The position numbers were made by a program, and so were the translations under genes. The notes beneath the pieces were generated by a model. The model ran no database searches and was not told the DNA's origin. It saw only the letters and a list, made by a program, of their open reading frames with translations. This document shows, in pieces, positions 18,673-26,933 of a stretch of DNA of 38,812 bases. Every line of letters begins with the position of its first letter. Positions within the stretch are counted from its first letter, which is position 1. Source of the stretch: CAYSRM01 sp964543205 (GTDB taxonomy: Bacteria; Verrucomicrobiota; Kiritimatiellia; UBA8416; CAYSRM01); assembly GCA_964543205.1 (NCBI GenBank), contig CAZIXB010000002.1, forward strand, positions 1 to 38,812, written 5' to 3'.

Positions 18673-19257
18673 ATGCAAGGCTTGAATTACCTGTTGGCCA
18701 ACCGAAGTCAATTGGTTGTGCTTCGAACGCTCTACCAGGCAGAATCCCCTGTCTCCGGAAGAGATGTCGAAAAAGCTTCTGGACTCTCCAACCGCGCTAC
18801 AATGATGGCTCTGCATACGCTCACCGACGCAAATGCGGTTCATTGTGAAGTTCTGCCCGGCAGGCACTGCTATTCCCTTAATCATAATCATTACCTGGTT
18901 GCCAAAGCGCTCAAACCAGCATTCGAAGCCGAAGAGATGTTCTGGAATGATGTCCGCAAAACTGTTCGCCGCATTGTCAAACCACGCCCGAACGCAGCCG
19001 TAGCAACCGGCCCCCTGGCAAGAGAAGAAAATGAATACGGAGGAAGAGTCACACTCATTATGCTGTTTTCAAGCGGGTCGAACCGCATTAAATCGCTGGC
19101 GTCAATCCAGAAGCTGGCCCAGGCTTTCCGAGACAGATACTCTCTGACTCTAGAACATTACCTCATGGATCCGCGGACAATGAACCGTCCCGAAAACGAG
19201 ACCCTATGGAATAGAATCGAACGCGAAGGAATCCTGCTTTTCGGTTCGCTTCCGTAA
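18673..19257 (+). CDS. Winged-helix protein with degenerate nucleotidyltransferase-like domain
   Basis: This 194-residue protein has an N-terminal helix-turn-helix region (about residues 1-70: VLRTLYQAESPVSGRDVEKA, then SGLSNRATMMALHTLTDAN and a short beta wing CEVLPGRHCYSLN). The C-terminal half resembles the small MNT/Pol-beta nucleotidyltransferase fold in layout. Where active enzymes have G-S-x-A-R-G-E and a D-x-D pair, this protein reads TGPLAREENEYGGRVTLIML, so the catalytic Ser and both metal-binding Asp are missing. It is probably a DNA-binding regulator that senses a nucleotide or a partner protein, but that is inference. It stands alone, divergent from mreB and convergent with fabF with only 14 nt between the stops. 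Confidence 0.6.
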   Translation: MQGLNYLLANRSQLVVLRTLYQAESPVSGRDVEKASGLSNRATMMALHTLTDANAVHCEVLPGRHCYSLNHNHYLVAKALKPAFEAEEMFWNDVRKTVRRIVKPRPNAAVATGPLAREENEYGGRVTLIMLFSSGSNRIKSLASIQKLAQAFRDRYSLTLEHYLMDPRTMNRPENETLWNRIEREGILLFGSLP

Positions 19258-19271
19258 TCCCAGATAAAAGT

Positions 19272-20507
19272 CTACATCGCCTTCAGTAATAACGAGGCAT
19301 TGTGCCCGCCAAAACCAAGAGAATTGCTCAAACAAACCGACAACTTCTTCTCTCTGGCTTCATTTGGAACATAATCCAGATCACATTCGGGATCAGGGGT
19401 CTGGTAGTTTATTGTGGGAGTCACCACACCATGCTTCAATGCCAGAGCACAAACAACAGCTTCAAAACCGCCAGCGGCGCCAAGCATGTGTCCGGTCATT
19501 GATTTACTGGAACTAACCATCACCGACCGCGAAGCTTCATCGCCCAAAGCGCCCTTAATCGCCGCAGTTTCCATCTTGTCGTTCAGAGGCGTACTGGTCC
19601 CGTGAGCATTGATATAATCAACGTCTGATGGCGCAACGCCGCCGTCTTCCATTGCTTGAACCATTGCCCGCCTTGCCCCGTCGCCTGTCTCCTCGGGCGC
19701 AGTAATGTGATAAGCATCACAAGTCATTCCAAAACCCGCTACTTCGGCGTAAATCTGTGCGCCTCTTGCCCGGGCGTGTTCCAGTTCCTCAATAACAAGG
19801 ATGGAAGCCCCATCAGCCATCACAAAACCGTCCCGATCCCTGTCAAAAGGCCGGCTTGCCTTTTCCGGCTCGTCGTTCCTGGTGCTTAACGCGCGCATAG
19901 CACAGAACCCGGCTATTCCCATGGGAGTGGAAGAAGCCTCGGCTCCGCCCACAAACATCAGATCCGCGTCATTCTCCCGAATAGCGCGCATCCCCATGCC
20001 AAGAGCATGAGCCGAAGACGCACAAGCTGTAACAGTGCAGTAATTCAACGCTCTCAGGTCGAATTCAATGGCTATCAACCCGCCTGCCATGTTGGATATC
20101 ATCTGCGGGATCATAAATGGAGAACAACGCGAAGGCCCCTTTTCCAGCAACACACTATGCTGGATCTCAAATGTTTCCAGCCCGCCGATGCCTGAACCAA
20201 TGACAGCGCCCCGGCGCTCCGGGTTGCCAAGTTCCTTGTCCAGACCAGCATCATTGGCCGCAAGCTTAGCCGCGCCCATTGCGTACTGGCAGAAACGGTC
20301 CATCCGGCGACGTTCCTTGCGAGGAATAAAGGCATCAGGATCATATCCTGAAACCTCGCCCGCAATCTGGCTGGCAAAAGCCGAAGCATCAAAATGCTCA
20401 ATACGCCCGACGCCGCTACGTCCGGATTTGAGTTTCTCCCAAACATCCTGAATCTCGCAACCCAGCGGAGACACTACACCAACACCTGTTATTACTGCTC
20501 TCCTCAT
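19272..20507 (-). CDS. fabF: Beta-ketoacyl-ACP synthase II
   Basis: FabF condenses malonyl-ACP with growing acyl-ACP in type II fatty-acid elongation. The 411-residue protein is full length. The catalytic Cys lies in TACASSAHALGMG (about C164), with histidines in NAHGTSTPLND (about H302) and TGHMLGAAGGFE (about H339), making the Cys-His-His triad of elongating synthases. The N-terminal RRAVITGVGVVSPLG is typical. A ribosome site GAGGA sits just before the ATG. It is the last gene of the fab run, 165 nt after acpP, a larger gap than elsewhere in the cluster. That leaves room for a separate promoter. Confidence 0.97.
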   Translation of the reverse strand: MRRAVITGVGVVSPLGCEIQDVWEKLKSGRSGVGRIEHFDASAFASQIAGEVSGYDPDAFIPRKERRRMDRFCQYAMGAAKLAANDAGLDKELGNPERRGAVIGSGIGGLETFEIQHSVLLEKGPSRCSPFMIPQMISNMAGGLIAIEFDLRALNYCTVTACASSAHALGMGMRAIRENDADLMFVGGAEASSTPMGIAGFCAMRALSTRNDEPEKASRPFDRDRDGFVMADGASILVIEELEHARARGAQIYAEVAGFGMTCDAYHITAPEETGDGARRAMVQAMEDGGVAPSDVDYINAHGTSTPLNDKMETAAIKGALGDEASRSVMVSSSKSMTGHMLGAAGGFEAVVCALALKHGVVTPTINYQTPDPECDLDYVPNEAREKKLSVCLSNSLGFGGHNASLLLKAM

Positions 20508-20542
20508 TAATCCTCTTTCCTCAAGCCAACGCTCTGTATCAG

Positions 20543-20554
20543 GAGAATATTCTC
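20543..20554. promoter_or_regulatory. 12-nt perfect palindrome upstream of fabF
   Basis: GAGAATATTCTC is a perfect 12-nt inverted repeat centred about 41 nt upstream of the fabF start, in the 165-nt acpP-fabF spacer. A loose promoter pattern (TTGGTT, 18 nt, TATATG on the minus strand) lies just upstream of it. The position would suit an operator, but such palindromes also occur by chance. The rest of the spacer shows nothing I can name. Confidence 0.2.
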
Positions 20555-20672
20555 AGACTATCCCGATCTACCCATATACCGCCTTTGCAAGGCTGCAACC
20601 AACCCGCAGACAAGTATGCCGGATGCAGGCTGTCACCCTGCTACGCGCCGTCAATTTTATGAATAGTTTGAT

Positions 20673-20912
20673 CTAAGCTTCGTAACCTTTCTCCTTCAGG
20701 TAACTGATCACCGCGCCAACATTTGTAAGCTTCTCTGCGTCTTCATCCGGAATCTCAGCTCCAAATTCTTCTTCAAATGCCATGACCAGTTCCACCGTAT
20801 CAAGCGAGTCAGCTCCAAGATCCTCAATAAACGAAGCATCCTGCGTAACCTGCTCGGCGTTCACTCCCAACTGTTCAACAATAATTTCTTTTACTTTATC
20901 TTCTAAGGCCAT
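20673..20912 (-). CDS. acpP: Acyl carrier protein
   Basis: ACP carries acyl chains as thioesters on a 4'-phosphopantetheine arm. The 79-residue acidic protein is full length with the attachment Ser36 in the DSL motif (LGADSLDTVELVMAFEEEF). The GGAG ribosome site is well placed. It lies 17 nt after fabG in the canonical fabG-acpP order and precedes fabF. The remaining helices (KVKEIIVEQLGV, EDAEKLTNVGAVISYL) match the four-helix bundle with no gaps. Confidence 0.98.
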   Translation of the reverse strand: MALEDKVKEIIVEQLGVNAEQVTQDASFIEDLGADSLDTVELVMAFEEEFGAEIPDEDAEKLTNVGAVISYLKEKGYEA

Positions 20913-20929
20913 CTTTCTTTTCTCCTTTC

Positions 20930-21673
20930 CTACATCACCATACCACCACTGACCGTCAACACCTGTCCCGTCATATAAGAAGATGCTTCACCGGCCAGAA
21001 ATAACACAGCTTTAGCCACGTCATCCGGCAAACCCATACGGTTCATCGGTATGGCATCAAGCATTTTCTTTTTTATCTCTTCGTCCAGCGCCTCCGTCAT
21101 TTTTGTTTTTATATACCCTGGAGCAACAGCATTAACGCGCACGTTCCGTGATGCCAGTTCTTTGGCAGCGGACTTTGTAAGAGCTATTACCCCTGCTTTT
21201 GAAGCGGCATAATTACACTGTCCCGCGTTTCCAATCAAGCCAATAATCGAAGCAATATTTACTATCGCCCCTCCCCTCTGTTTCATCATTGGTTTAGATA
21301 CAGCTTTAGTAAAGAGAAAGGCGCCCTTTAAGTTTACAGCCATGACCGCGTCCCACTGCTCCTCAGACATCCTCAAAAGAAAAGAATCTTTGGTAATCCC
21401 GGCATTATTGACCAGGATGTCAACATGGTCAAAGCCACCAAGCACAGCCTTAACCGTCTCTGTTACAGCTTCTGTATCGCTTACATCAACACTGAAACAT
21501 TCCGCTTTGCGCCCGTTTGATTTTACCATTCCGGCTGTCTCTTCCAGCCATTCAGACTGTAAATCGCAAAGAGCCAGATCTGCGCCTTCAGCCGACAAGC
21601 CAACTGCTATTGCCTGTCCTATGCCTCGAGCCGCCCCAGTTACAATAGCGGTTTTGTTTTCAAGAACTCCCAT
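20930..21673 (-). CDS. fabG: 3-oxoacyl-ACP reductase
   Basis: FabG reduces beta-ketoacyl-ACP with NADPH. It is a short-chain dehydrogenase with the cofactor motif TGAARGIGQAI, NNAGIT, and the catalytic Ser-Tyr-Lys set (NIASIIG, then YAASKAG). From the ATG at 21673 the protein is 247 residues, the family norm. This start is preferred to the ATG at 21688 because GGAGG lies 8 nt upstream of it and MGVLENKTAIVTG aligns with family N-termini. It is 54 nt after fabD and 17 nt before acpP. Confidence 0.97.
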   Translation of the reverse strand: MGVLENKTAIVTGAARGIGQAIAVGLSAEGADLALCDLQSEWLEETAGMVKSNGRKAECFSVDVSDTEAVTETVKAVLGGFDHVDILVNNAGITKDSFLLRMSEEQWDAVMAVNLKGAFLFTKAVSKPMMKQRGGAIVNIASIIGLIGNAGQCNYAASKAGVIALTKSAAKELASRNVRVNAVAPGYIKTKMTEALDEEIKKKMLDAIPMNRMGLPDDVAKAVLFLAGEASSYMTGQVLTVSGGMVM

Positions 21674-21727
21674 TTTCATAGCCTCCATTCTCTATACCAT
21701 CGGGCAACAATATTGTCCAGCCCTGAC

Positions 21728-22654
21728 TCAAACGCCCAATGCTTCACAAGTTGCGTCCAGGGTCTGAACGTCCTGAACATTCGTAACCTGCGCCTTACGG
21801 TCAATCCTCCGTATCAGCCCCGAAAGCACACGACCCGGGCCAAGTTCTATAAAACGCTCAACACCATGCTGCCTTAACCAGTCAATAGAGTCGTGCCAGT
21901 GAACTGTCGAGGTAACCTGTTCTAGCATTCGCGAACGAATCTCGCCAGGCTCGCCATGAGGCCGGCCGGTAACATTAGATAATACCGGAACCGCCGGTTT
22001 TTTAAATTCAACTTCATCAAGAACCTCGGAAAGTTTTTCTCTTGCCGACTGCATCAATGAAGAATGATATGCCCCCGCCACCTTTAATACAACAGCCTTC
22101 TTGGCGCCCGCTTCCAACGCCAATTGCTCCGCCTCTGCAACTGGCCCGCTCCCGCCCGAGAGCACAGTCTGGCCAGGAGAATTCAGGTTCGCAGTCTCGA
22201 CACCAGCCCGTGCCCTGATCTCATCAACTTTCTCGGGCGCAAGACCAATAACACTTACCATCCCCCCTTCGGTCGCTTCGCATGCCTCCTGCATGAACTT
22301 GCCCCTGGCGCGCAGAATTTTTAAAGTCTCCTCAAAACCCAGCGATCCGCAAACATGCAATGCCGTCCATTCGCCTAAGCTCAGACCCGCGGCTCCTGAA
22401 TAAGATATCTCACCGGTGCGCGCTCGTAAGGCGCACATGCAGGCTACGCTCATCACAAATATGGCCGGCTGGCAGTTATCAGATCGCTGCAATTCATCGG
22501 AAGGGCCTTCAAAACAAAGTTTCGAAAGACTGAACCCAAGCACATCATCTGCCTGCTGGAAAAACTTTCCGCAATCCGGATGTGCCTGGACAATACTCTT
22601 TCCCATTCCTGCAAATTGCGCGCCCTGCCCGGCAAATACCAAGGCTGTTTTCAT
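21728..22654 (-). CDS. fabD: Malonyl-CoA:ACP transacylase
   Basis: FabD loads malonyl groups onto ACP. The 308-residue protein starts MKTALVFAGQGAQFAGMG, has the nucleophile elbow GLSLGEWTAL (G-x-S-x-G, Ser near 93), the substrate-binding Arg in the ACALRARTG-to-LRARGKFMQEA region, and the catalytic His in GAYHSSLM. It begins 39 nt after fabH and precedes fabG, the standard order. It consumes the malonyl-CoA made by the divergently encoded acetyl-CoA carboxylase. Confidence 0.97.
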   Translation of the reverse strand: MKTALVFAGQGAQFAGMGKSIVQAHPDCGKFFQQADDVLGFSLSKLCFEGPSDELQRSDNCQPAIFVMSVACMCALRARTGEISYSGAAGLSLGEWTALHVCGSLGFEETLKILRARGKFMQEACEATEGGMVSVIGLAPEKVDEIRARAGVETANLNSPGQTVLSGGSGPVAEAEQLALEAGAKKAVVLKVAGAYHSSLMQSAREKLSEVLDEVEFKKPAVPVLSNVTGRPHGEPGEIRSRMLEQVTSTVHWHDSIDWLRQHGVERFIELGPGRVLSGLIRRIDRKAQVTNVQDVQTLDATCEALGV

Positions 22655-22693
22655 AATCTAACCCCATGTGCGGCTTCAAACTCACACCTGCTT

Positions 22694-23701
22694 CTAAAAC
22701 TCCAGAACTCCAGCTCCCCACGTAAAACCACCGCCGAAAGCTATCAACAACAGTTTGTGCCCTCTCTGAATTCTTCCATCTCTAACAGCTTCGTCCATCG
22801 CAAGCGGAATGGACGCAGCCGAAGTATTGCCCACATTCTCCAGATTATTGCAAAAACGCTCCAGGGGCACCTTGAGCCTGTTCGAAATCGCCTGTATTAT
22901 TCTCAGGTTGGCCTGGTGCGGGATAACCCAGTCAATGTCATCGGTTGTCAAGCCGCTCTTTTCCATTGCCTTCCTTGCAGCCTCGCACATGCGCAAAACT
23001 GCGTGTTTAAACACCTCGTTGCCCGACATCTGCAGGTAATGCAGTCTGTTCTGAACAGTTTCAGCCGTAGCAGGATTCCTGCTGCCTCCACCGGGCAACT
23101 TGAGAAGATCAGCAAGGCCTCCATCTGAACCCATTTCAACATCCATCAACCCAATACCATTGTTATCCTCGCAGGGCTTCACAACCGCAGCGCCTGATCC
23201 GTCTCCAAACAAAACGCATGTTGACCTGTCCTGCCAGTCGGTTATTGCGCTCAACTTTTCCGCCGCAATTACCAGCCCGGTATTTATCCTGCCGCAAGCT
23301 ATCATCCGCGCTGCAATGTCCAGACCGTATAGAAATCCCGAACAAGCAGCTTCTATATCAAAGCAAAACGCATTTTTTGCGCCCAGTTGTTTTTGCACAA
23401 AACAGCCTGTGTTAGGAAAAACCATGTCGGGAGTTATGCTCGCAACAAGAATCATATCAACTTCATCGGGACTGACTTGCGCCATTTCAAGAGCCCTTTG
23501 GGACGCAATAGTTGCCATATCCGAAGACGCTTGGTCTTCTGCCGCAATATGCCTCTGCTTTATGCCGGTTCGCGTGGTAATCCATTCATCCGAAGTGTCA
23601 ACTATCTTCTCCATCTCGGCATTTGTAAGCACACGATCAGGCAGGTATGAACCTATTCCCGCTATACGCATTCTTCTCATACTCTCTTTTGAATTTCCCA
23701 T
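22694..23701 (-). CDS. fabH: Beta-ketoacyl-ACP synthase III
   Basis: FabH starts fatty-acid synthesis by condensing acetyl-CoA with malonyl-ACP. The 335-residue protein has the catalytic Cys in DIEAACSGFLYGLD, His in WVIPHQANLRI and Asn in ENVGNTSAASIPLAM, the complete Cys-His-Asn triad. The ATG at 23701 overlaps the plsX stop by one base (TAATG) and has AAGG 7 nt upstream. ATGs at 23680 and 23671 would also give a normal N-terminus (MRIAGIGSYLPDR). It lies between plsX and fabD, as in many bacteria. Confidence 0.97.
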   Translation of the reverse strand: MGNSKESMRRMRIAGIGSYLPDRVLTNAEMEKIVDTSDEWITTRTGIKQRHIAAEDQASSDMATIASQRALEMAQVSPDEVDMILVASITPDMVFPNTGCFVQKQLGAKNAFCFDIEAACSGFLYGLDIAARMIACGRINTGLVIAAEKLSAITDWQDRSTCVLFGDGSGAAVVKPCEDNNGIGLMDVEMGSDGGLADLLKLPGGGSRNPATAETVQNRLHYLQMSGNEVFKHAVLRMCEAARKAMEKSGLTTDDIDWVIPHQANLRIIQAISNRLKVPLERFCNNLENVGNTSAASIPLAMDEAVRDGRIQRGHKLLLIAFGGGFTWGAGVLEF

Positions 23702-24765
23702 TATCTTACCTTGGCGACTTCCTTAATCTTATCCATCATCATATTATTCAGGTTCTGATTCTTTGCCAGACCCGTTTCTTTAAGCTTCTCAACCATCAAG
23801 TCATTAATATTGCAATGAATTGATTCCGAAGCAACTCGAACAGCATGAAAAATGGCAGGCGCCTTCGATGATCCATGCGTGATAATACACACACCGCCAA
23901 CACCAAGCAGGGGCGCGCCGCCATACGTCTGGGGATCGGCTTTCTTCTTCATCTTTTTCAGGCTTTTCCAGAGAAAAGCAGCGCCTATCCGGCTCATCAC
24001 AGAACTACGAAATTCTTCCTTCAACCAATGCCCCAGCGCGCCCACCGAACTCTCAGCGGTCTTAAGCACAATATTGCCCACAAAACCATCGCAAATCACA
24101 ACATCAGTTTCACCGCGAAACAAATCGTGGCCTTCAACATTGCCGCGGAAATTTATGCCCGACTGATCCAGAAGCTTATAGGCCTCCCTTGTTGTCTCAT
24201 TGCCCTTTGTTTCTTCGCCGCCAATACTCAACAGGCCAGCAACCGGATCGTTCCGGTTCAGAATCATCCGGGAATATAACGCGCCCATAACACCAAATTG
24301 CGCCAGAAGTCTGGAACTGCAATCAATGTTGGCTCCTGCGTCAATAAGAACAAACGGATTTTTTTCGGTCGGTAGAACCGCTGCAATTGCAGGCCTGATA
24401 ACACCTTCAAGCAACCTCAACTTCAAAGTGCAGGCAACAACCGCAGCGCCTGTATTTCCGGCCGAAACCACAGCATCAGCTTCACCTGCCTTGACAAGAT
24501 CCACAGCCCGGCCTATGGAAGAATCCTTCTTCTTTCTCACTGCCCCGGCAGGAGTTTCGTCCATCGACACAACTTCCGACGCATGCCTGATTTCTATTTT
24601 GGATGAAACACCGGAATAACAGCCCAGTTCACGCTTAATAGCTTGTTCATCGCCGACTAGAATAATCCCGCCGACAGAATTCAGCTTTTCAGAAGCTTCA
24701 ACACACCCCGCGACTACTTCGCGAGGGGCATAATCCCCTCCCATAGCATCAACAGCTATCTTCAT
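23701..24765 (-). CDS. plsX: Phosphate acyltransferase PlsX
   Basis: PlsX makes acyl-phosphate from acyl-ACP for the PlsX/PlsY route of phospholipid synthesis, acting peripherally at the inner membrane. The 354-residue protein begins MKIAVDAMGGDYAPREVV, the family hallmark, and contains AVVSAGNTGAAV and DVVICDGFVGNIVLKTAES. It lies 16 nt after rpmF and overlaps fabH by one base. The rpmF-plsX-fab order is conserved widely in bacteria. Confidence 0.97.
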   Translation of the reverse strand: MKIAVDAMGGDYAPREVVAGCVEASEKLNSVGGIILVGDEQAIKRELGCYSGVSSKIEIRHASEVVSMDETPAGAVRKKKDSSIGRAVDLVKAGEADAVVSAGNTGAAVVACTLKLRLLEGVIRPAIAAVLPTEKNPFVLIDAGANIDCSSRLLAQFGVMGALYSRMILNRNDPVAGLLSIGGEETKGNETTREAYKLLDQSGINFRGNVEGHDLFRGETDVVICDGFVGNIVLKTAESSVGALGHWLKEEFRSSVMSRIGAAFLWKSLKKMKKKADPQTYGGAPLLGVGGVCIITHGSSKAPAIFHAVRVASESIHCNINDLMVEKLKETGLAKNQNLNNMMMDKIKEVAKVR

Positions 24766-24781
24766 CAGATACCCCTGACTG

Positions 24782-24964
24782 TCATCCCGTCTCTACAGTA
24801 AGCACCTGCCTGCCTTTGTAATAACCGCAGGCCGGACAAACCCGGTGAGGCTGCTGCGACTCGCCGCAGTCAGGACACGGCTTAGCTTCCACATATGATT
24901 TCTTGTGAGCCATCTTGCGCATGCGCTTTCGACTCTTTGATGTTCTACGCTTTGGTACTGCCAT
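24782..24964 (-). CDS. rpmF: 50S ribosomal protein L32
   Basis: This small basic ribosomal protein of 60 residues starts MAVPKRRTSKSRKRMRKMAH. Two CxxC pairs (CPDCG and CPACG, about residues 33-36 and 49-52) form the zinc-binding type of L32. A GGAGG ribosome site overlaps the end of the preceding yceD, whose stop is only 3 nt before the start. It couples ribosome synthesis to the lipid genes downstream, as is usual for this cluster. Confidence 0.97.
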   Translation of the reverse strand: MAVPKRRTSKSRKRMRKMAHKKSYVEAKPCPDCGESQQPHRVCPACGYYKGRQVLTVETG

Positions 24965-24967
24965 CTT

Positions 24968-25447
24968 TTACTCCTCCATCAAGCCCAGTTCGTCCAACGC
25001 CGACCAACGCGAGTCCCGTTCAGGCTCGCATTCACATTGGCCTTCATTGAGATTCTTGCCGCATTGTGGACACAATCCCATGCAGCCAGACCGGCAGACT
25101 GGATATCCAGGAAAAGCGAGAATAATAGCTTCGCGTATATCCTGGGTCAAGTCCACATATTCACTATCTTTTTCCAATTCCTTTGCCGCTCGAAAGTCCG
25201 GAACCTTCACATTAAGCGTACCTTCAACTGCACAACGCGCACAGATGAATTTCACCCTCGTCCACAGCGAACCTTTCACTGTAAACCTGCCGGAAACCTC
25301 CTGAACAAAAAGATCATAGGAAACCACATCAAGAGATGTGTACTCCACATCATCGGATAATGCAAGAATGTCTCCAGATACCTCGCCCCTGTACCGCTCC
25401 CCCTCCGGCGGGATTTTAGCCAGCCTGAAACTGATACAACGTTCCAT
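24968..25447 (-). CDS. yceD: YceD/DUF177 family protein
   Basis: This 159-residue protein belongs to the DUF177 family that sits immediately upstream of rpmF in most bacteria. It has an N-terminal beta-rich part and cysteine pairs: CARC in the middle (FICARCAVEG) and several C-terminal ones (CRSGCMGLCPQCG, then CECEP), which look like a zinc-binding ribbon. The family has been linked to 23S rRNA accumulation in E. coli and plants, but its biochemical action is not settled. It is 40 nt after coaD and 3 nt before rpmF. Confidence 0.88.
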   Translation of the reverse strand: MERCISFRLAKIPPEGERYRGEVSGDILALSDDVEYTSLDVVSYDLFVQEVSGRFTVKGSLWTRVKFICARCAVEGTLNVKVPDFRAAKELEKDSEYVDLTQDIREAIILAFPGYPVCRSGCMGLCPQCGKNLNEGQCECEPERDSRWSALDELGLMEE

Positions 25448-25487
25448 AATCTTTCACCCGGACCTTTTTCTCTTCCAGTATGCAATA

Positions 25488-25994
25488 TCAGGACTTATTC
25501 CCGCTCTTTCCGGCGCTGAAGCGCTTCCGGAGCGCTTCCTCAACGTAAGGGGGAACAAAACCGCCAATGTCTCCGCCGTGGATGGCAACTTCTTTTACAG
25601 CGCTCGAACTCACATAACTGTGCGATTCTTTGGGCATCATGAACAAAGTTTCTATCTCGGGAGCCAGCTTCCTGTTGGTTAATGCCATCTGAAACTCATT
25701 TTCAAAATCCGAATATGCGCGCAAACCCCTCAGCAATACATGGTATCGCTTCCGACGCGCAAACTCTACAAGCAATCCATCAAAAGAACAAACCTCAACA
25801 TTGTCCATGCCATGCGCCACAGCGCCAACCATATCAAGACGCTCTTCAATACTGAAGGTGTTGTTCTTTACAGGCTCCGAAACTACAGCTATTAGAACCC
25901 TGTCAAAAATTTCAGATCCTCTCTCTATAATGTCAAGATGTCCAAGGGTCAACGGATCAAATGTTCCGGCATATATCGCCCTTTTTTTCTTCAT
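25488..25994 (-). CDS. coaD: Phosphopantetheine adenylyltransferase
   Basis: CoaD catalyses the penultimate step of coenzyme A synthesis, joining 4'-phosphopantetheine and ATP to dephospho-CoA. The 168-residue protein has the nucleotidyltransferase motif YAGTFDPLTLGHLDII (G-x-F-D-P-x-x-x-G-H) at the N-terminus, LRGLRAYSDFENEFQMA in the middle and ESHSYVSSSAVKEVA near the end, all at family positions. GGGAGG lies 8 nt before the ATG. It is 27 nt after rsmD, the conserved rsmD-coaD pair, and supplies the cofactor arm that acpP needs. Confidence 0.97.
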   Translation of the reverse strand: MKKKRAIYAGTFDPLTLGHLDIIERGSEIFDRVLIAVVSEPVKNNTFSIEERLDMVGAVAHGMDNVEVCSFDGLLVEFARRKRYHVLLRGLRAYSDFENEFQMALTNRKLAPEIETLFMMPKESHSYVSSSAVKEVAIHGGDIGGFVPPYVEEALRKRFSAGKSGNKS

Positions 25995-26021
25995 TTCCTG
26001 CGCCTCCCTCTTTACAGGCTT

Positions 26022-26609
26022 TTAACCGCGTAAATAAAAACATAAGCCTGTGCCACCATACGTGCGAATGTCAATAGTCTTCCAACCCTCATGTTTCCGG
26101 GTCTCTTCCCCGACAATGTCTCTTTTCTCTGATTCAAATATAAACAACCCGCCATCAGCAATAACATCAAAAGCGGGAATTTTTCTCAACAAATATTCCC
26201 TCCAGCCCGCTGCCCCGCAAGCTCCGCCATCCGCCGGCCCCGGCTCCAGATAAGGAGGATCCGCAAAAACAATATCAAACCTCTCCCCTCGCAGAACTCC
26301 CCCGAGCGCCCGGCCGACATCAGCCCTGATAATACGTCCGGCAAAATCAGGAAACTTTCGCGAAACCCGCTTCAGAACACTGCAGGAACTCCCGGCTCTC
26401 TCAATCCACCAGACTTCATCCGCGCCTCGACTCGCAGCTTCCATTCCCACAATACCCGAACCTGCAAACAAGTCCGCAAACTTGACCCCTGTTATTTGTT
26501 CTCCCAGGATAGAAAAAAGCGCTTCTCTTACCATATCCCGTGTGGGCCGCATGCGCCGGTCGGGAGCCGAAACCTGCAATCCGCCAAATCTTCCGCCTGT
26601 AATCCTCAT
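26022..26609 (-). CDS. rsmD: 16S rRNA (guanine966-N2)-methyltransferase
   Basis: RsmD methylates G966 of 16S rRNA. The 195-residue protein starts MRITGGRFGGLQVSAP with RPTRDMVREALFSIL, then the SAM motif DLFAGSGIVGMEAASRG and the catalytic amino-methyltransferase motif FADPPYL. It is first in the minus-strand fab run. A promoter-like pair ends only 6 nt before its ATG, so the mRNA may be leaderless or nearly so. Confidence 0.95.
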   Translation of the reverse strand: MRITGGRFGGLQVSAPDRRMRPTRDMVREALFSILGEQITGVKFADLFAGSGIVGMEAASRGADEVWWIERAGSSCSVLKRVSRKFPDFAGRIIRADVGRALGGVLRGERFDIVFADPPYLEPGPADGGACGAAGWREYLLRKIPAFDVIADGGLFIFESEKRDIVGEETRKHEGWKTIDIRTYGGTGLCFYLRG

Positions 26610-26615
26610 TGCCCA

Positions 26616-26644
26616 ACTATAGATAACACAGACAGATTCTGCAA
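26616..26644 (-). promoter_or_regulatory. Candidate promoter for rsmD and the fab run, near-leaderless
   Basis: On the minus strand TTGCAG (26644-26639), a 17-nt spacer and TATAGT (26621-26616) make a good sigma-70 type pair. Only 6 nt separate the -10 from the rsmD ATG (26609), so transcription would begin at or next to the start codon. Confidence 0.45.
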
Positions 26645-26876
26645 ACCCATCCTGCCGGTATCATCAGTTCTCCCGCATGTTTTTTCGGGGTCGTCCGTAA
26701 AATCTGCGGGTAAGGTCGGCTCCTTATATGTGCCAGAATCGATACTCATCTTTCGCTAGAATTCCACCCATTTTCAGTGTCACAGAGCCATTCTCCAACC
26801 ACAGTTTCTCCTGGCGAGCCATCTTCTGGAGGGCTGATCCAACATTATCGTTGGCCCTCGTTCCGCCAATTTAACC

Positions 26877-26906
26877 TTGTCAACATACAGTTCCCCAACG
26901 CATAAT
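26877..26906 (+). promoter_or_regulatory. Candidate promoter for accD
   Basis: TTGTCA (26877-26882), an 18-nt spacer and CATAAT (26901-26906) lie upstream of accD. The predicted start near 26913 would leave a leader of about 21 nt that includes an AAAGG ribosome site. This also argues against the TTG at 26877 as the accD start. Confidence 0.4.
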
Positions 26907-26933
26907 TGCTTGCTTAAAGAAAAAGGTTCCAAA

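Larger units (their letters stand above)
26610..26933. other. Divergent intergenic region between rsmD and accD
   Basis: This 324-bp region carries no gene I can support. It holds a minus-strand promoter candidate next to rsmD and a plus-strand one near accD, leaving about 230 bp between them. In that middle part a short minus-strand open frame (26822-26724, 32 codons) reads like ordinary protein but has no ribosome site and a stop just upstream. It could be a gene remnant or chance. Because the two divergent runs make and use malonyl-CoA, this is the natural place for shared control of lipid synthesis, but I see no obvious operator. Confidence 0.5.

Noticed and set aside
26724..26822. Minus-strand frame of 32 codons in the rsmD-accD spacer that reads like ordinary protein
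   Set aside because: There is no ribosome site, a stop codon lies close upstream, and it is too short to match to any family. It is kept only as a possible remnant.
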